Source: Gentiana macrophylla
Taxonomy: Eukaryota; Streptophyta; Magnoliopsida; Gentianales; Gentianaceae
NCBI GenBank assembly: GCA_026214975.1
Contig: CM047815.1
Span: 82,046,800-82,110,799, forward strand
Direction: 5' to 3'
DNA: 64,000 nt
Part shown: positions 23,240-34,790 of the stretch, in pieces
How the letters are laid out: each line of letters starts with the position of its first letter
How positions within the stretch are numbered: position 1 is the stretch's first letter
Translations under genes and position numbers: made by a program
The notes under the pieces: model-generated
The model's database searches: none
Seen by the model: only the letters and a program-made list of their open reading frames with translations
What the model was told of the DNA's origin: nothing

Positions 23240-24620
23240 TCAAGTCATTGAATCTTTCCAAAACTTCAACACAACTGGATCGGTGACTTGTTGATTCTCA
23301 AAGAGTTCACAATCTTCATCTTCCATACCAAGAAACTTAGGTTCATCAAACACAACATGGATTGTTTCTTCATGTTTTGTTGACCTCTTGTTCAAAGACA
23401 CGAATGCCCCTCGCCGATCAAGAATATCCCAAGAAAATCCCTTCATCATCGACTTAGGTTGGAATGTTTTCAAATGAACTTTGTGATTTAGGATAAAACA
23501 TTTACTTCCAAATGGGTGGAAATAGGATATGTTAGGTTTTCTTCCATTCCAAACCTCATAAGGTGTCTTCAGCAGCTTCTTGTTTACTGATGTTCTGTTT
23601 TGTGTATAGCATGTCGTATTGATCGCTTCAAACCCAATATCTTTCAGTAGCAATGCTTCATGATCATTGTTCTTCCTGCTTCCTTTAAAGTCCTGTTTCT
23701 TCTTTCAGCAACCCCATTTTGCTGAGGTGTACCAGCAGCAGCAAGTTGATGTAGTACACCATTCTATTCACAGTATTCTCTTATTACTTTGTTGAGAAAT
23801 TCAGTACCCTGGTCTGATCTTATTTTTATTACTGTTAAACTTTTCTCATTTTGTAATCTCTTCAAAAGATTAGGCATGCTTTGGAGTGTTTCACTTTTCT
23901 TGTTCATAAAAACCACCCAAGTGTATCTTGAATAATCATCCACAACCACTAAGGTGTACTTCTTTCTTGTCACACTTGTTGGAGTTATTGGTCCAAAAAG
24001 ATCCATATGCATAAGCTCCAACACTCTATTAGTTGATTGTTTAGTCTTTGATTTGAAACTTGACTTTATTTGTTTACCCTTCTGACATGCATCACATATA
24101 GCATCCTTCTTGAATGTGATCTCAGGTAAACCAATCACTAGCTTCTTTTTCACCAACTGATTGATATCATCAAAGTTAAAATGATTCAACTTCTTGTGCC
24201 ATAACCAATTGAGTTCAGACTTGGTGTGCACAGTCAGGCAGGTTTCTGGAACTGCAGTAGACCAATCCACAACATACATGTTTTGTTGTCTTCTACCAGC
24301 AAGTACAACTTGATCACCTCTTTCACTAATGACAATACAGTTATTTTTGTCAAAAGTGACTTTGTATCCCATGTCACAAAATTTTCCAGTGCTCAGCAAG
24401 TTGTAGTCCAGTCCTTCCACATATGCAACATTCTTGATTGTAAGTCCATTTCTCACAAGTGTGCCATATCCTCTTGTATATCCAGGTGTATTTTTGTTGC
24501 CAAAATTCACCCTTGGACCATCTTTTGCCACAAAGTTTTTTAAACAGTGCTTGTTCTTTGTCATGTGTCTGGAACATCCACTGTCAAAGTACCAGACACC
24601 CTACAAAACAAAGTTAATGC
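23240..24620 (-). pseudogene. Protease and integrase of element C
   Basis: A frame open from above the ATG at 24564 reads WYFDSGCSRHMTKNKH, the DSG protease site. It continues through YGTLVRNGLTIKNVAYVEGL. The integrase zinc domain follows (LWHKKLNHFNFDDIN, CDACQKGKQ). The core has MHMDLFGPITP, VVDDYSRYTWVVF and RSDQGTEFLN. A stop at 23764 comes where a Copia integrase continues with GVLHQLAAAGTPQQ in another frame. The second half, 23653-23240, reads KTPYEVWNGRKPNISYFHPF. Order protease, integrase, then RT proves Copia type. Confidence 0.9.
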
Positions 24621-25100
24621 ATTTTAGGTACCCAAACCTGTTTGGGTCCATAGTGGTCAGTGGTAAGCATGACTTTTGGTAAGTTTCCATAAGGTCTTCT
24701 CCTAAAAGTGTCATACTTTGGTTTATACATGTATTCCACACATCCATAAGTTCTAACAGTAGGTTGTGTAGGAATCACATATGTTTTCTGGCCTTTTCGT
24801 TTATAATGCTGTTTAAAGTGATTCTTGGTGTTAGAAGCATTAGTATAACCATTTGTTTGATGTCTGTTTAGAAATGCACTGTAATATGGAGTCTCACGAG
24901 GTCTTGTGTAAGTCCTCTCACGATCCCATTGCCTAGGTTTTACCCTAGTAGCATGGTTATACTTACTGCTTTCTAGCATTATGATGGAATATTCCAATCA
25001 TCATCGTGAGGGAACAATCTACCTTTCCTCCCGAGATAAGTATCCCTTGAATGATTAACATTTTTGGGTTTAGGATTCTTATCCTTGAAATATTTCTGCT
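24621..25100 (-). pseudogene. Gag-protease linker of element C
   Basis: A Lys/Tyr/Asn-rich frame (24997-24614) contains KNHFKQHYKRKGQKTYVIP and ends GPKQVWVPKMH just before the protease. The GPKxxWVPK block at this position is common in SIRE-type Gag-Pol. A few bases lie between its stop and the WYFDSG frame. Confidence 0.65.
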
Positions 25101-26909
25101 TCTTACCCTTCGTGGTCCAAAGAGATTTGGCAAAGAGGTCTGCTATCAAGAGCTTAGAAAAGGCACAAAGTAAATTCTATTTTTAGATTTATTCTTTTAT
25201 TAGAGTCATGACTTCTTTGACTTCTCGATTTTGCTTCCTTGAAGCATTCTCATTGATTTTACCGCCTCAAAGAACCTTCGGGAGTTGGATCTAAGTGTGT
25301 ACAAACTTAGGACCACCTTACGGTATTAGGTTCAAAGTGACCTTCTTGGATCCACTCTTGTTAGATTGTCGAGTTCCAAATCCAAGCCTTGTTCTATCCC
25401 CATAAGGCTTTCCCGATTTGTATGCGAAGAGTGGAACAAGATGGTTCAAATAGATTCAGAGGTCTTTGGATGTTCGATAGACTTATAATCGATTCTCGTC
25501 CAACATCTTTTCCTTACCTTTGAGAACCCTTAGTTCAAACTTTCAATCTTCCAACTTCTAACTCAAGAGTTTTTTCACCTTCACAATCTCATAACCAGCA
25601 TTGTATTATCCTCGATTGATTAAGGATGGCATCCAAAGTCTCATTATTGTCGTAATTTCTAGGATTTGAACCACAGGTTGATTCACAATCACTTCAAAGC
25701 AGGAGTGTTTATAGATACGATGTTGTATACCTCCTCGTTTCATCCATATTGGCCATCAAAGCATAATCTTCCATATCAAGAACTAGTCTTTGTGTCATCC
25801 GATTCATTTCCCTTTTGATTCCACTTCATACCCTCGATTCATCTTCAAAGAACCATAGCCTTCTTTCCATGTCTTCTTTGTTGACTCTTGGTCTTCGTGA
25901 GGTCCGACAATCAGTCTAAAATGTCCAGCTTCTTGCAGTTGAAACAAAGATAATCAGTTCCTTGCCTTGTTTTAACTCAGACGGTCAGTTTGAAGTGTCC
26001 TGGTTTCTTGCAATGAAAGCCATGAGATAGTCATTATCTTTCTTTGATTCTTCTTTCCTTCTTTCAAGAGGCCTCTTTGTGAAATTTCTTGAAGGGCCTT
26101 TCCACTTTCATCATCCCGATTTTCTTGCTCAAGAGGGCAATGCTTCTTGCATCTCATCCAGCAGATCATCTTGTCCTCCTCGATGTTTCTTCTTGATGTG
26201 AAGCAGCCAATGCAGTGGTCTTTGGCTCTTCTTTTTTAGTTTCAGGCACAAGATTTTTGCTAAATTCATAAGCCTTGAGATCTGAAAATAATTTGAAGGT
26301 GTCTTCTTCATGCAATTTTCTCATTTCTTCTATTGCAATACCTTCATTTTCCAAACATCTTTTGCAGTAGAGCCTCCAAGATTTTGGTGTTTATTTCTTC
26401 TTTTGAATAACTTACACTCAAAGCAGGTAAGTTCATCCAGATTGCATTGAATCTTGATTCCATTTGCTCAATGGTTTCATTTGGCAAAGATCTTAAACTT
26501 TTGGAACCTCTTTCCTCGCCACACCGATTTTATTCTTCTTTATTGCATCGATTGCCTTCACAGATCAAATGTATCTTGTCCAAAAGTTCCTTTGCGCTTT
26601 TGCAATCTTTAACCTTCATGTACATATTGCTATCCAAAGTTCTATAAATGATATCAATAGCAATGTTGTTGAGGTTTGCTCTTTTTCTATCTTCTCGCAT
26701 TCCATTCTCTTTTTTGGTTTAGAATGTACTCAGCTTGTATCACCCAATCGTTATTGCCTTGGTAATCTCCAGGTGGTCCATCGCTTAGTACATCCATCAT
26801 CTCATCATGAGTTGCAAAGCAAGGTAAGCCTCGCATTCGACGCTTATACTCATCAAATTTATCTAGAGAACACATCAAAGATAGTTCTAGCATACTGTGT
26901 GTTATCCAT
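25101..26909 (-). pseudogene. Gag of element C (heavily frameshifted)
   Basis: A start is likely at 26909 (MDNTQYARTIFDVFS), 89 bases after the primer site. The next piece reads DKFDEYKRRMRGLP and GDYQGNNDWVIQAEYIL, then a Gag helix at 26354-26166. Two CCHC-type zinc knuckles remain as GFHCKKPGHFKL (about 25975-26010) and CFNCKKLDIL (about 25915-25945). The first lacks its leading Cys and both lack a clean final Cys. Two knuckles suit RNA packaging. The 25101-25900 stretch is too broken to read as protein. Confidence 0.6.
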
Positions 26910-27000
26910 GATGCAAGTTTTTGAAAATCAAGAACTTGAAAGAGTGTTTCAAAGAATTTTCACAAGCACAACAAGTAGGATTTCTTCGCAATGTATAATC

Positions 27001-27012
27001 GCTCCGATACCA
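27001..27012 (-). other. Primer-binding site of element C
   Basis: On the minus strand TGGTATCGGAGC lies two bases inside the 5' LTR. It matches the initiator-Met tRNA complement TGGTATCAGAGC at 11 of 12 positions. Confidence 0.88.
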
Positions 27013-27014
27013 AT

Positions 27015-28734
27015 TGTTGGTCCCTTGAAAAGGCTTTGGTTAAGTTTAGAGGGGGGTGAATAAACTTAACACTTAAAACTTTTGGAGTTAACAAATTTGC
27101 ATTTCAAAGAAATTTCGATACTTGAAGAGTCTGTTGAGACCTCAAGAGCTCTGGGCCGATAAACAAGAGTTCATCGATAGTTGGGATTATTGAATTTGTG
27201 CAAATGGAATTATATAAAAATTAAGCCTTGTTACTTGTTGTTAAATATGTTACTAAGTATTAAATACTCAGAGAGCAAAGTGTGTGATTTTGATTGCTAG
27301 ATTCAAGAGGGTTGATGTGTTAAATAAAGTAAGTGCAAAATGTAAATGCTGAAAGTAAGTAGGCGATTTTATAGTGGTTCCAGTGTGGTGTAATCCCTCG
27401 TCACCCACTCTTCTCCTCGTGATGTTGGAGGAAATTCACTAGAGATCTTTGATGTAGCTATTACAAAGATTCCTAAGTTGCTTGTCCTTCACCAATAACT
27501 ATGGCTTCACAAATCGGCCCGGGAACAGTGTAGGATTGCCGCTCCCGAGTCTTCCACTGGTCCTTGAAGGGTAGGATTGCCTCTTCACCAGCTCCACCAC
27601 AAACAACGCTCTTTCACACCCAACAGATGCTTCATCTGTCTTCAAGAGGTTCTTTATAAAATAAAGATTGAATCAAATAAATGATTCGAATATGCAAGCA
27701 AACTTGATTAGGATGAAGTAATCGCAGACTTGCGCCTTCAAGTGTGTATGCTTGATGTATCTTGAATACGTAATGCACTTGAAGAAATTTTTCTGGATCG
27801 AGAGCTTTATGCTCAAGAAGTTCAAAGAGGTGTCTTTTCACAAGAATATCTCTTCAAAGTTTGTTAGTTTTCATCATCTTGTTTCGAGTTGAAAGTCCTC
27901 TATTTATAGGTAGGAATGCATGTGACTTGTATTTGAAATTCAAATGTAACTGTTCCTTGATTTTGTCCCATCCGACCGCAGATTCGTCACTATTCATGTG
28001 GGATCGACATCGCCGTAATTCCTTTGACAAAGGCATCTGGCCCACCCTTTGACTTGTATCCAATGGATAAAAATATGAATCATCCCAACGCTTTTTTAAT
28101 CTCACCTTTGATTTCTTTGATAAGTCGAGGTAGTTGGTCGTCCTTATCCATGTAATCTTCCAATATAATCTTGAATTAATCGAGGTATATTATCGGCAGT
28201 TCATCATCACGAGATACCTATCATCACGAACAAAGAATTTGTCGTGTATAAAATATAATGCAGCTAATTTCTTTTATCTAACTTTTATTTGTGAAGTTAG
28301 ATTACACCTTTTTAATTATAACCAAGTTCCCAACATCATCCAACTTATGGAACTTAGACCTTCTATACAAGGTATATGTAATCAGTTTAGGTCATCACAG
28401 ACTTGCCTAAATTCTGATTCCATATCCTTGACTTTAATTGCTAAGTTTGATCCCTTAGCCTTCAGAATCGAAGTTTGAGCCTCACCCACCCTCGGCCTTG
28501 AGTCTTGATCTTGATCTTCAAGAGGTTCCCGACTAGTCTCATCGACCTATCTACCCATCGACTAGACTAGTCTGGCGGCGTAAGTCACCGACCATTACAA
28601 AGGCTTGTTTGATCAAACCTATTTATGAATCAAACTCTAATAAACCTATACATTTGATCTAGACATCTTTTTGCCTTTGCACTATAACAAACTAGTCTAG
28701 CACTCATCATCAAAACTAAGAAATAAGTCCAACA
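27015..28734 (-). repeat. 5' LTR of element C (right copy on + strand)
   Basis: Mate of 14943-16673 with the same TGTTGG and CCAACA ends. It is followed on the + strand by the duplicated ataaa and then B's pol frame. Confidence 0.93.
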
Positions 28735-28739
28735 ATAAA

Positions 28740-29485
28740 TGTGGAAGCTTTTCGCACCTAAAAGCTTAAGTTGACTATCGCACCAGTGCTAGTAGCACCA
28801 GATTGAGTTTGCCGCTTGAAATTATGTGTGATGCGAGTGATTTAATTGTAGGAGTCATCTTAGGTCAAAGATATAACAAAGTACTCAAGGCAATCTACTA
28901 TGCATCTCACACGTTAAACGCACTCAACTAAATTATGCTACTACGGAAAAAAAACGCTGCTAATGTAATTTTTGCCTTAGATAAGTTTAGATCGTATATT
29001 GTTGGATCTAAGGTCATTATTTATACAGACCATTCAGCCTTGAAGTATCTGTTAAGTAAGAAAGATGCTAAACCACGTCTTCTTAGATGGATTCTGTTGC
29101 TTCAAGAATTTGATATTGAAATTAAGGATAAAAAAGGAAGTGAAAATGTAGTAGCAGATCATCTAAGTAGAATGGAAAATGATGAAGAAAAAGGAAATGA
29201 AATACGAGATTCATTTCCGGATGAACAACTTTTTAGGATCGATACTCCCTCAACCATGCAATTATTAAAAGATAGAATACCATCAAAAGAGAATTCACCA
29301 TGGTTTGGGAATATTGTTAACTATCTTACCTGTAATTACATCCCGTCTCACTGGACTTGGCAGTAGAAAAAGAAATTCTTTTACGACTTAAAGTTTTACT
29401 ATTGGGAGAAACCAGATCTTTTCCGAAGATGCTCGGATAGAATAATCAGAAAATGTATTCCTGATAATGAGATTTTAAGTGTTTT
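28740..29485 (+). pseudogene. RNase H and integrase start of element B
   Basis: Continuation of B's pol after C. LEIMCDASDLIVGVILGQRY-like coding is readable in one frame near 28815-28880. After a stop and a frame change at about 28930 it reads [20 protein letters not shown] and [16 protein letters not shown]. The linker leads toward integrase ([16 protein letters not shown]). A stop at 29366 comes before the HHCC zinc domain, which is cut by D at 29488. The RNase H aspartates in CDAS and YTDHSA are present. Confidence 0.88.
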
Positions 29486-30999
29486 ATCCACTACAAGAAA
29501 ACCGGCTATAATGACAGGAAAACCTGGCCATTAAAGGTCAATTCCTGTCATTATAAAGTTTTAACGACGGAAATTTCCGCCGTGGCCTCGTCACTTCGCT
29601 TTCTAGCTAAAAGTAAATAGTGACCAGAAGGGTCCTGTCATTATTTTTGTATACATTTAATGATGATATTATACCATCACTAGAAGCACATATTAATAAA
29701 GATATTTTTCATCATTGTTGCTTCATTCTCCCCTCATTAAAAGTAATTATATCATCAATTTTCCGTCTCTATTATAATTAATAATACAATGATTTACCAT
29801 TAAACCTTAAATATAATTCTTAAATCACATATATTTGAAAACCATAAATATAGATACACAAACATTAAAGAAATGATAGATTTTATTGAAATAAACATTA
29901 ACATGATATTCGTAGTACTTTCAAATACTCAATCTTTTAAGCAACGACTCCAACCTAAAAGAACAAGTTAAATCAAATGAAATACCAATTGACAAACGAT
30001 ACTAAAAACACCAACACCACTAAAACACCAAAACATATCATTATCCCATTTAATGAAGTTGAAACTTCAAGGCGAACTAGATGAACTAGGTTCTTCAACC
30101 TTTGCAACAATCAACCTTATCAAGATCCTCAATCTTGTAATTTGAATAGCTGTGAATGATCTAATTTTCAGCATGATATGTAATGAATCCAACAGCCCCC
30201 TACAAAATTATTACCAAATTTGTAAGATGACATTTAATATTAAACTAAAGACTCAATGAAAAATTAATAATAACGAGAACAAAAAAAATTAGTAAGGGCA
30301 CGTCCAATGACTAAACACATCTATAATGTCACTTTGGGGAAAAATAGTCTAATGTGAATGCTAGATGACATCACATCATCATCCCCATCTCAGAGACACA
30401 GGTGGTCTTAAAGAACAAATGGCATAGTATTTACTTATGGCTAAACTATATTAACAAATAAATTAAGTGAAAAACCAGTTCATACCTGAACAACGTGATG
30501 AAATAACATGAACATCATAATGCACCTCGTTTTCCTATTAAATAGAGGAACAAAAAGGTTACTTGAAGGAAAAATACCCATTTTCTGAAAAACTAATTCC
30601 TTAACAATTCACATGACATATAACTTAGAGCAAGTAGACACGACAGATAACTTAGGCCAAGTAATTCAATATTGAATGAGACTTGTTACATTATGAAAGT
30701 GAACTTCATAAGCAACTCATTATCAACATCTTGAAGGGTTAAATGCTAGTTGTGCAACTGTGCAGGAGTGAAGACAAAACCACATTGACCTATTTCTAGC
30801 CAGATAATTTGACAGTAGATACATCCTATTTTTCTCATGTTTCTACCAAAAATGCAGAAGCAATATCCAATTATGATACATATGACATAACCAACCATGA
30901 TTGCAAAGTTAACAGAGATAAACATACATCATCCACCGAACAAAGGCAAATCATGAAATGAAATTGGAGCAATATTGACTTACCTCCTAATGAGTATTA

Positions 31000-31150
31000 T
31001 AACGACCATATATCATGACATTCCCATTCATTATATTGTTGTCTTGGAGGGGACCAGTGATAGATGCATAAGGGTCCTGTTGTAGCCTCTTAAAATCTCT
31101 CATTAGCCTCTTCTTAGCTGGAGTTGATATCAGAACCGACCTGCAAACCA
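31000..31150 (-). pseudogene. UBC2-like fragment: Captured exon of a RAD6/UBC2-type ubiquitin-conjugating enzyme
   Basis: On the minus strand the frame reads [19 protein letters not shown], then [14 protein letters not shown]. Plant UBC1/2/3 E2 enzymes (RAD6 homologues) begin with almost this sequence. The exon is bounded by tttgcag (acceptor-like) and ggag/gtaagt (donor-like), so the fragment was copied as genomic DNA with splice sites rather than from mRNA. The start codon has become ata (ATG to ATA) and a stop follows in the last codons. The catalytic Cys exon is absent, so no E2 activity is possible. It is one N-terminal exon only. Confidence 0.88.
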
Positions 31151-31934
31151 CCAAATGATTGACAAATTCCAAAGCTAAATTAGAACTTAATAAGCACTCT
31201 ATAGCTTTCCGATTGCCGTCAAAACTTTAAAACAAAAAGTAGAAACTCAGAGAAACCCATTTGCGCTTGCCCATACAGCTACATGCACTCTGAATTTTTG
31301 TTACACTTTCTTTGTGTGCCCAAAGACAATGATTGAGCAATAAGCAGACCGATTTACATACGTTTGAACCCATTATTCATCAAGAATCATAAATGAATCT
31401 TATCTAATATCATATTATCAATCTATTAAAAAAAAAAAAACCAACATAATGTAAAAGGACGATAATAAAAATAAGGACAACATCCTGCTTAAGTCGAAAA
31501 AACACATATGTTTTTCATTACTACAGGATGTTGTCCATCTGCACAATGAAAAATCTTTGTCTGAATGTATTTATGTGAATCCGTGAACATAATATGCAGA
31601 AAAACACAACATCAAAAAGCTATTGCACTTGATTGATTTCATCAGAAATAGATAAACTTCGCTTTCATATTTAGCAAAAGAGTAACTACAATACTTTTTT
31701 TAAATAATACTAAACACCAGCCTCTTCATCATACCAATACTAAGCTTTGTTTAATGAACTACAGAAAAATAACATAAATTCCATATCATAACACAACATA
31801 TAGCCACAATCATATTTATAAAACAACTGTGTAATAAACATTATATATAAAACAACCAATACTTATGCATCAAGTCTGCCAACAGCATTAATAAACACTC
31901 TTTCTCTAAATAACTTAGTACCTTGACCGTATTC

Positions 31935-32110
31935 TAGCCCGGGTGAGCGGGACTGAGAACGAGAAAAACACCGGGAATGAGAGCGAGTAATCTCTTCGAG
32001 AAACCCTTCTACTTCTGCTTCGGTCCCTACTCCTGCTCATGCTTCTGCTTCAGTGATACCTTCTTCTTGGAGAAGGTCAATAACTCTTCCTGCGGCTACG
32101 ATGCCTACAT
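31935..32110 (-). pseudogene. Captured RS-domain fragment of an SR splicing factor-like gene
   Basis: The minus-strand frame gives HRSRRKSY, PSPRRRYH and SRSMSRSRDRSRSRRVSR, broken by two stops. After a frame change it gives RSHSRCFSRSQSRSPG. Alternating Arg/Ser is typical of SR splicing factors and related spliceosomal proteins. The parent gene cannot be named. The other frame is also partly open, so low-complexity coincidence is possible but unlikely at this length. Confidence 0.55.
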
Positions 32111-32411
32111 CGACTAACTAGACTATAGTCTCTATGAGTTTTTCAACCCTTTGGCGCTCCTGTTCTCTCTTATTTGCCAATTTTATATCCCTATCTTTTT
32201 TAATTTGTTTATTCAGCTGTTTGCTCACAATCCGTTTCGGCTATGAAGCTACAGATTCACAAATCTTATTATGTTGAACGAAACTGATAGCTTCACCTCA
32301 AATACTTCACTTAATTCATGGTAATTATGAACCTAATTCAGCTATAAGAGACAAGAACAAGTAGCAACATAGTCATCAACCAAGTCCAAGCATATATTAC
32401 AATCAATAAAG

Positions 32412-32793
32412 CCCATGCATCAGCTTTAGCTTTTTCATCATGATCCTTCTTTCCTAACACTTCATAATCTAAAAACCCATCATTTCCATCACAGTTTTGA
32501 GTTCATCCTGAAGGTCTTTCTTCTGCAGCAATGCTACCCTCTCCAAAATGCTTGTAAACCGATACCATCATCTAATCTAATGATAAACTCATCGCTCTAG
32601 GAGCTCCAAACTGAACGCCACTGTGCTGCCTCCTCGTTTGACTAGCTGCTTCTTCATTAACCAGAAGCCAATCTTCGAAGTTCATAGTTTCATGAGCAAG
32701 GAAACCGACTCAGGTTCAACAATCATTACTCGAATTCTCACTAGGCCCAAAATTAGGATCAAGATTTATCACATTTTGTGCCTCTTCACCCAT
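32412..32793 (-). pseudogene. Captured coding fragment of unidentified gene
   Basis: From an ATG at 32793 one frame reads MGEEAQNVINLDPNFGPS, then HETMNFEDWLLVNEEAASQT, then YKHFGEGSIAAEERPSG and DGNDGFLDYEVLGKKD. Four in-frame stops interrupt it, but the protein-like composition persists in the same frame for about 127 codons. That is unexpected for random AT-rich DNA. I do not recognise the family. It could be a decayed element gene or another captured host exon. Confidence 0.45.
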
Positions 32794-33717
32794 CCTAAAT
32801 GTCCAAAAGTCCTCTCACTCACTCAAACAACCTGAATCCTGAGCTGAATTATATCAAAAACCAAGATTTTCTCCTTATGATTAACATAACTAAGTATATA
32901 CCCAGAATTCCACATCTTATATTCCAAAAACATTAAATTCAGCTAATTTATCATTGAAAAAAAAGCCCAGAAATATTTGGGTTTTGGAAAAGAAATTACC
33001 TCTTCATCAAATTGTTTCTGCACCTCAGGCGACCTGGCTTGAATTCCAGGATTCTAAAAACGCAACCTCCTCTGCTTCAGCGGAATAGCTTACCACCATT
33101 GCCCTGCTATGGGAGCGATTAAGAATGATGGTCAATCATTTGTTTTTATGAATGCGGAAAGGGACAAATAATCCTCCGTCGCTAGATTTGGTACCATTCG
33201 GCTCAAATCCGGTCAGATTAGGGCAGCTTGGGGTCGCCGTCTGCCTCATACCTCATCTAACCTACATGAAGATGCTAAGGTGATGGTGATGCTACTAAAA
33301 AATGCCCGATGTCCAGCTGGGAAAATGTTAATTCTTGGCTGGATTGCGATCTCTCATCTGTATGCTTTAGGATTTGTAGACGTATGGAAAGAGATTTTCC
33401 CAATGGAAATCAGTATAATATCTCCGTTTATCACCTTCACAGAAAAAGTATATTTTATTAGTTTTCCAAAAATCCTTTTATTGTCCTGTAATAGTTTTTT
33501 TTTTTTAAATTCGACAGTGAAGGGATAATTTTTTCATTTAGATGGTGTCGGGATTTATTATCTGCAGTGACGCGAATCGTGGTTTCTAACTATTAGTGTA
33601 CCTTTTAGCTACAGACTTTCATGCACCATCTTTAAAACTAATAAAAATATTAATATGGTGACCGGATTTCCATCCCCTCACAAAATTTTCATCATTAAAG
33701 ATCAATTTTCAGTAGTG

Positions 33718-34790
33718 ATCGCTTTGTCACGATCGTGAGGCGCAGGAGGCCATCATGGAGGATGGAAACCGCTTTCAAAGCTTTTACAACGCTGCTTTTA
33801 TTACCACACTATATAAAGATGCGTATAAATATGTAAAATCTTGTAAATCTTGTCAAAATGGGGAAACATATCTAAAAACATGAAACGCCTATGCAACCGA
33901 TTTTAGAATGTGAATTATTTGATGAATCGTGTATAGATTTCATGGGACCTTTCCTATATCGTTTGGAAAAGATTTATTCTAAGAATTGGTTGATTATGTC
34001 TCGAAATGGGTAGGTTGAAGTTTCTTCCCATTAATGATACCAAGGTAGTGCTAAGGTTCCTTAAAAGAATATATTTACAAGATATGGCACTCCGAGGGCT
34101 ATCATTAGTGATAGAGGTTCACATTTTTGCAACCGACCATTTACTAAGATAATTGAGAAGTATGGTGTAACTCATAAACTTGGAACACCCTATCATCCGC
34201 AAACTAGTGGGATGTAGAGGTGTCTAATAGAGAAATCAAAAGAATCGTGGAGAAAACAAAGGACTCTAATCGTAAAATCAAGTGTAAAGACTAGATGATG
34301 CATTATGGGCATACTGTAGCAACCTTTTAAAACACCAATTGGTTGTTCCTTATAAATTAGTTTTGGTAAATCTTGTCATCTCCTCAGGTTGAATTAGAAC
34401 ACCGAGCTTTATGGGCTATTAAATTCCTAAATTTTGATCCTAAAGCTGTTGGTGATCATAGGTTACTCCAGTTAACAGAACTGGAAGAATTTCGACTCGA
34501 TTCTTATGAAAATGCTCGATCTACAAGAACGCACTAAAGCTTTCCATGATAAGAAAATCTATAGTCGTGAGTTCCATGTAGGTGATCGAGTACTTTTATA
34601 CAATTCACGCTTAAAGTTGTTTCCAGAAAGCTTAAATCTAGATGGACAGTCCATACGACGTAACTAAAGTCTATAAGTCCTGAGTCGTTGAACTAATCGA
34701 TGGAAAAACAACTTTCATAGCTAATGGCCACAGGTAAAATTATTCGTGTAAACCGGGCGGATACCTCAAACATGTAAGAAATATTATTGC
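33718..34790 (+). pseudogene. Integrase of element B (decayed)
   Basis: B's pol resumes with CHDREAGGHHG in one frame and KDAYKYVKSCKSCQNGE soon after; these form the HHCC zinc domain split by D. Core remnants include ESCIDFMGPF and a DxGxHF-like block in another frame. The C-terminal part reads VELEHRALWAIKFLNFDPKA and FHVGDRVLLYNSRLKLFP, standard for Athila. At least six stops or frame changes occur, making this the most decayed part of B's pol. Confidence 0.82.

Larger units (their letters stand above)
14943..28734 (-). mobile_element. Element C: Ty1/Copia, SIRE/Maximus-like retrotransposon with long extra ORF
   Basis: LTRs of about 1.73 and 1.72 kb begin TGTTGGTCCC and end AAGTCCAACA. 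The duplication ataaa (14938-14942 and 28735-28739) flanks both ends. On the minus strand the order is LTR, primer site, gag with two zinc knuckles, protease, integrase, RT, RNase H, extra ORF, purine tract, LTR. Integrase before RT defines Copia. The large size (13.8 kb), the iMet-type primer site and a long ORF after RNase H fit the SIRE (Sirevirus) lineage. Rejoining the two flanks restores B's pol frame. Confidence 0.92.
29489..33717. mobile_element. Element D: CACTA (En/Spm-type) transposon carrying host gene fragments
   Basis: The left end is cactacaagaaaac and the right end, read inward, is cactactgaaaattg; both start CACTAC. A perfect 3-bp duplication atc flanks the element (29486-29488 and 33718-33720), the CACTA hallmark. 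Removing it joins B's integrase. Subterminal ends carry short repeated motifs such as cctgtcattat. I find no complete TNP1- or TNP2-like transposase in 4.2 kb, so it is non-autonomous. It contains exon-like fragments resembling a ubiquitin-conjugating enzyme, an SR protein and an unknown gene. It therefore fits a Pack-CACTA element. Confidence 0.93.
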
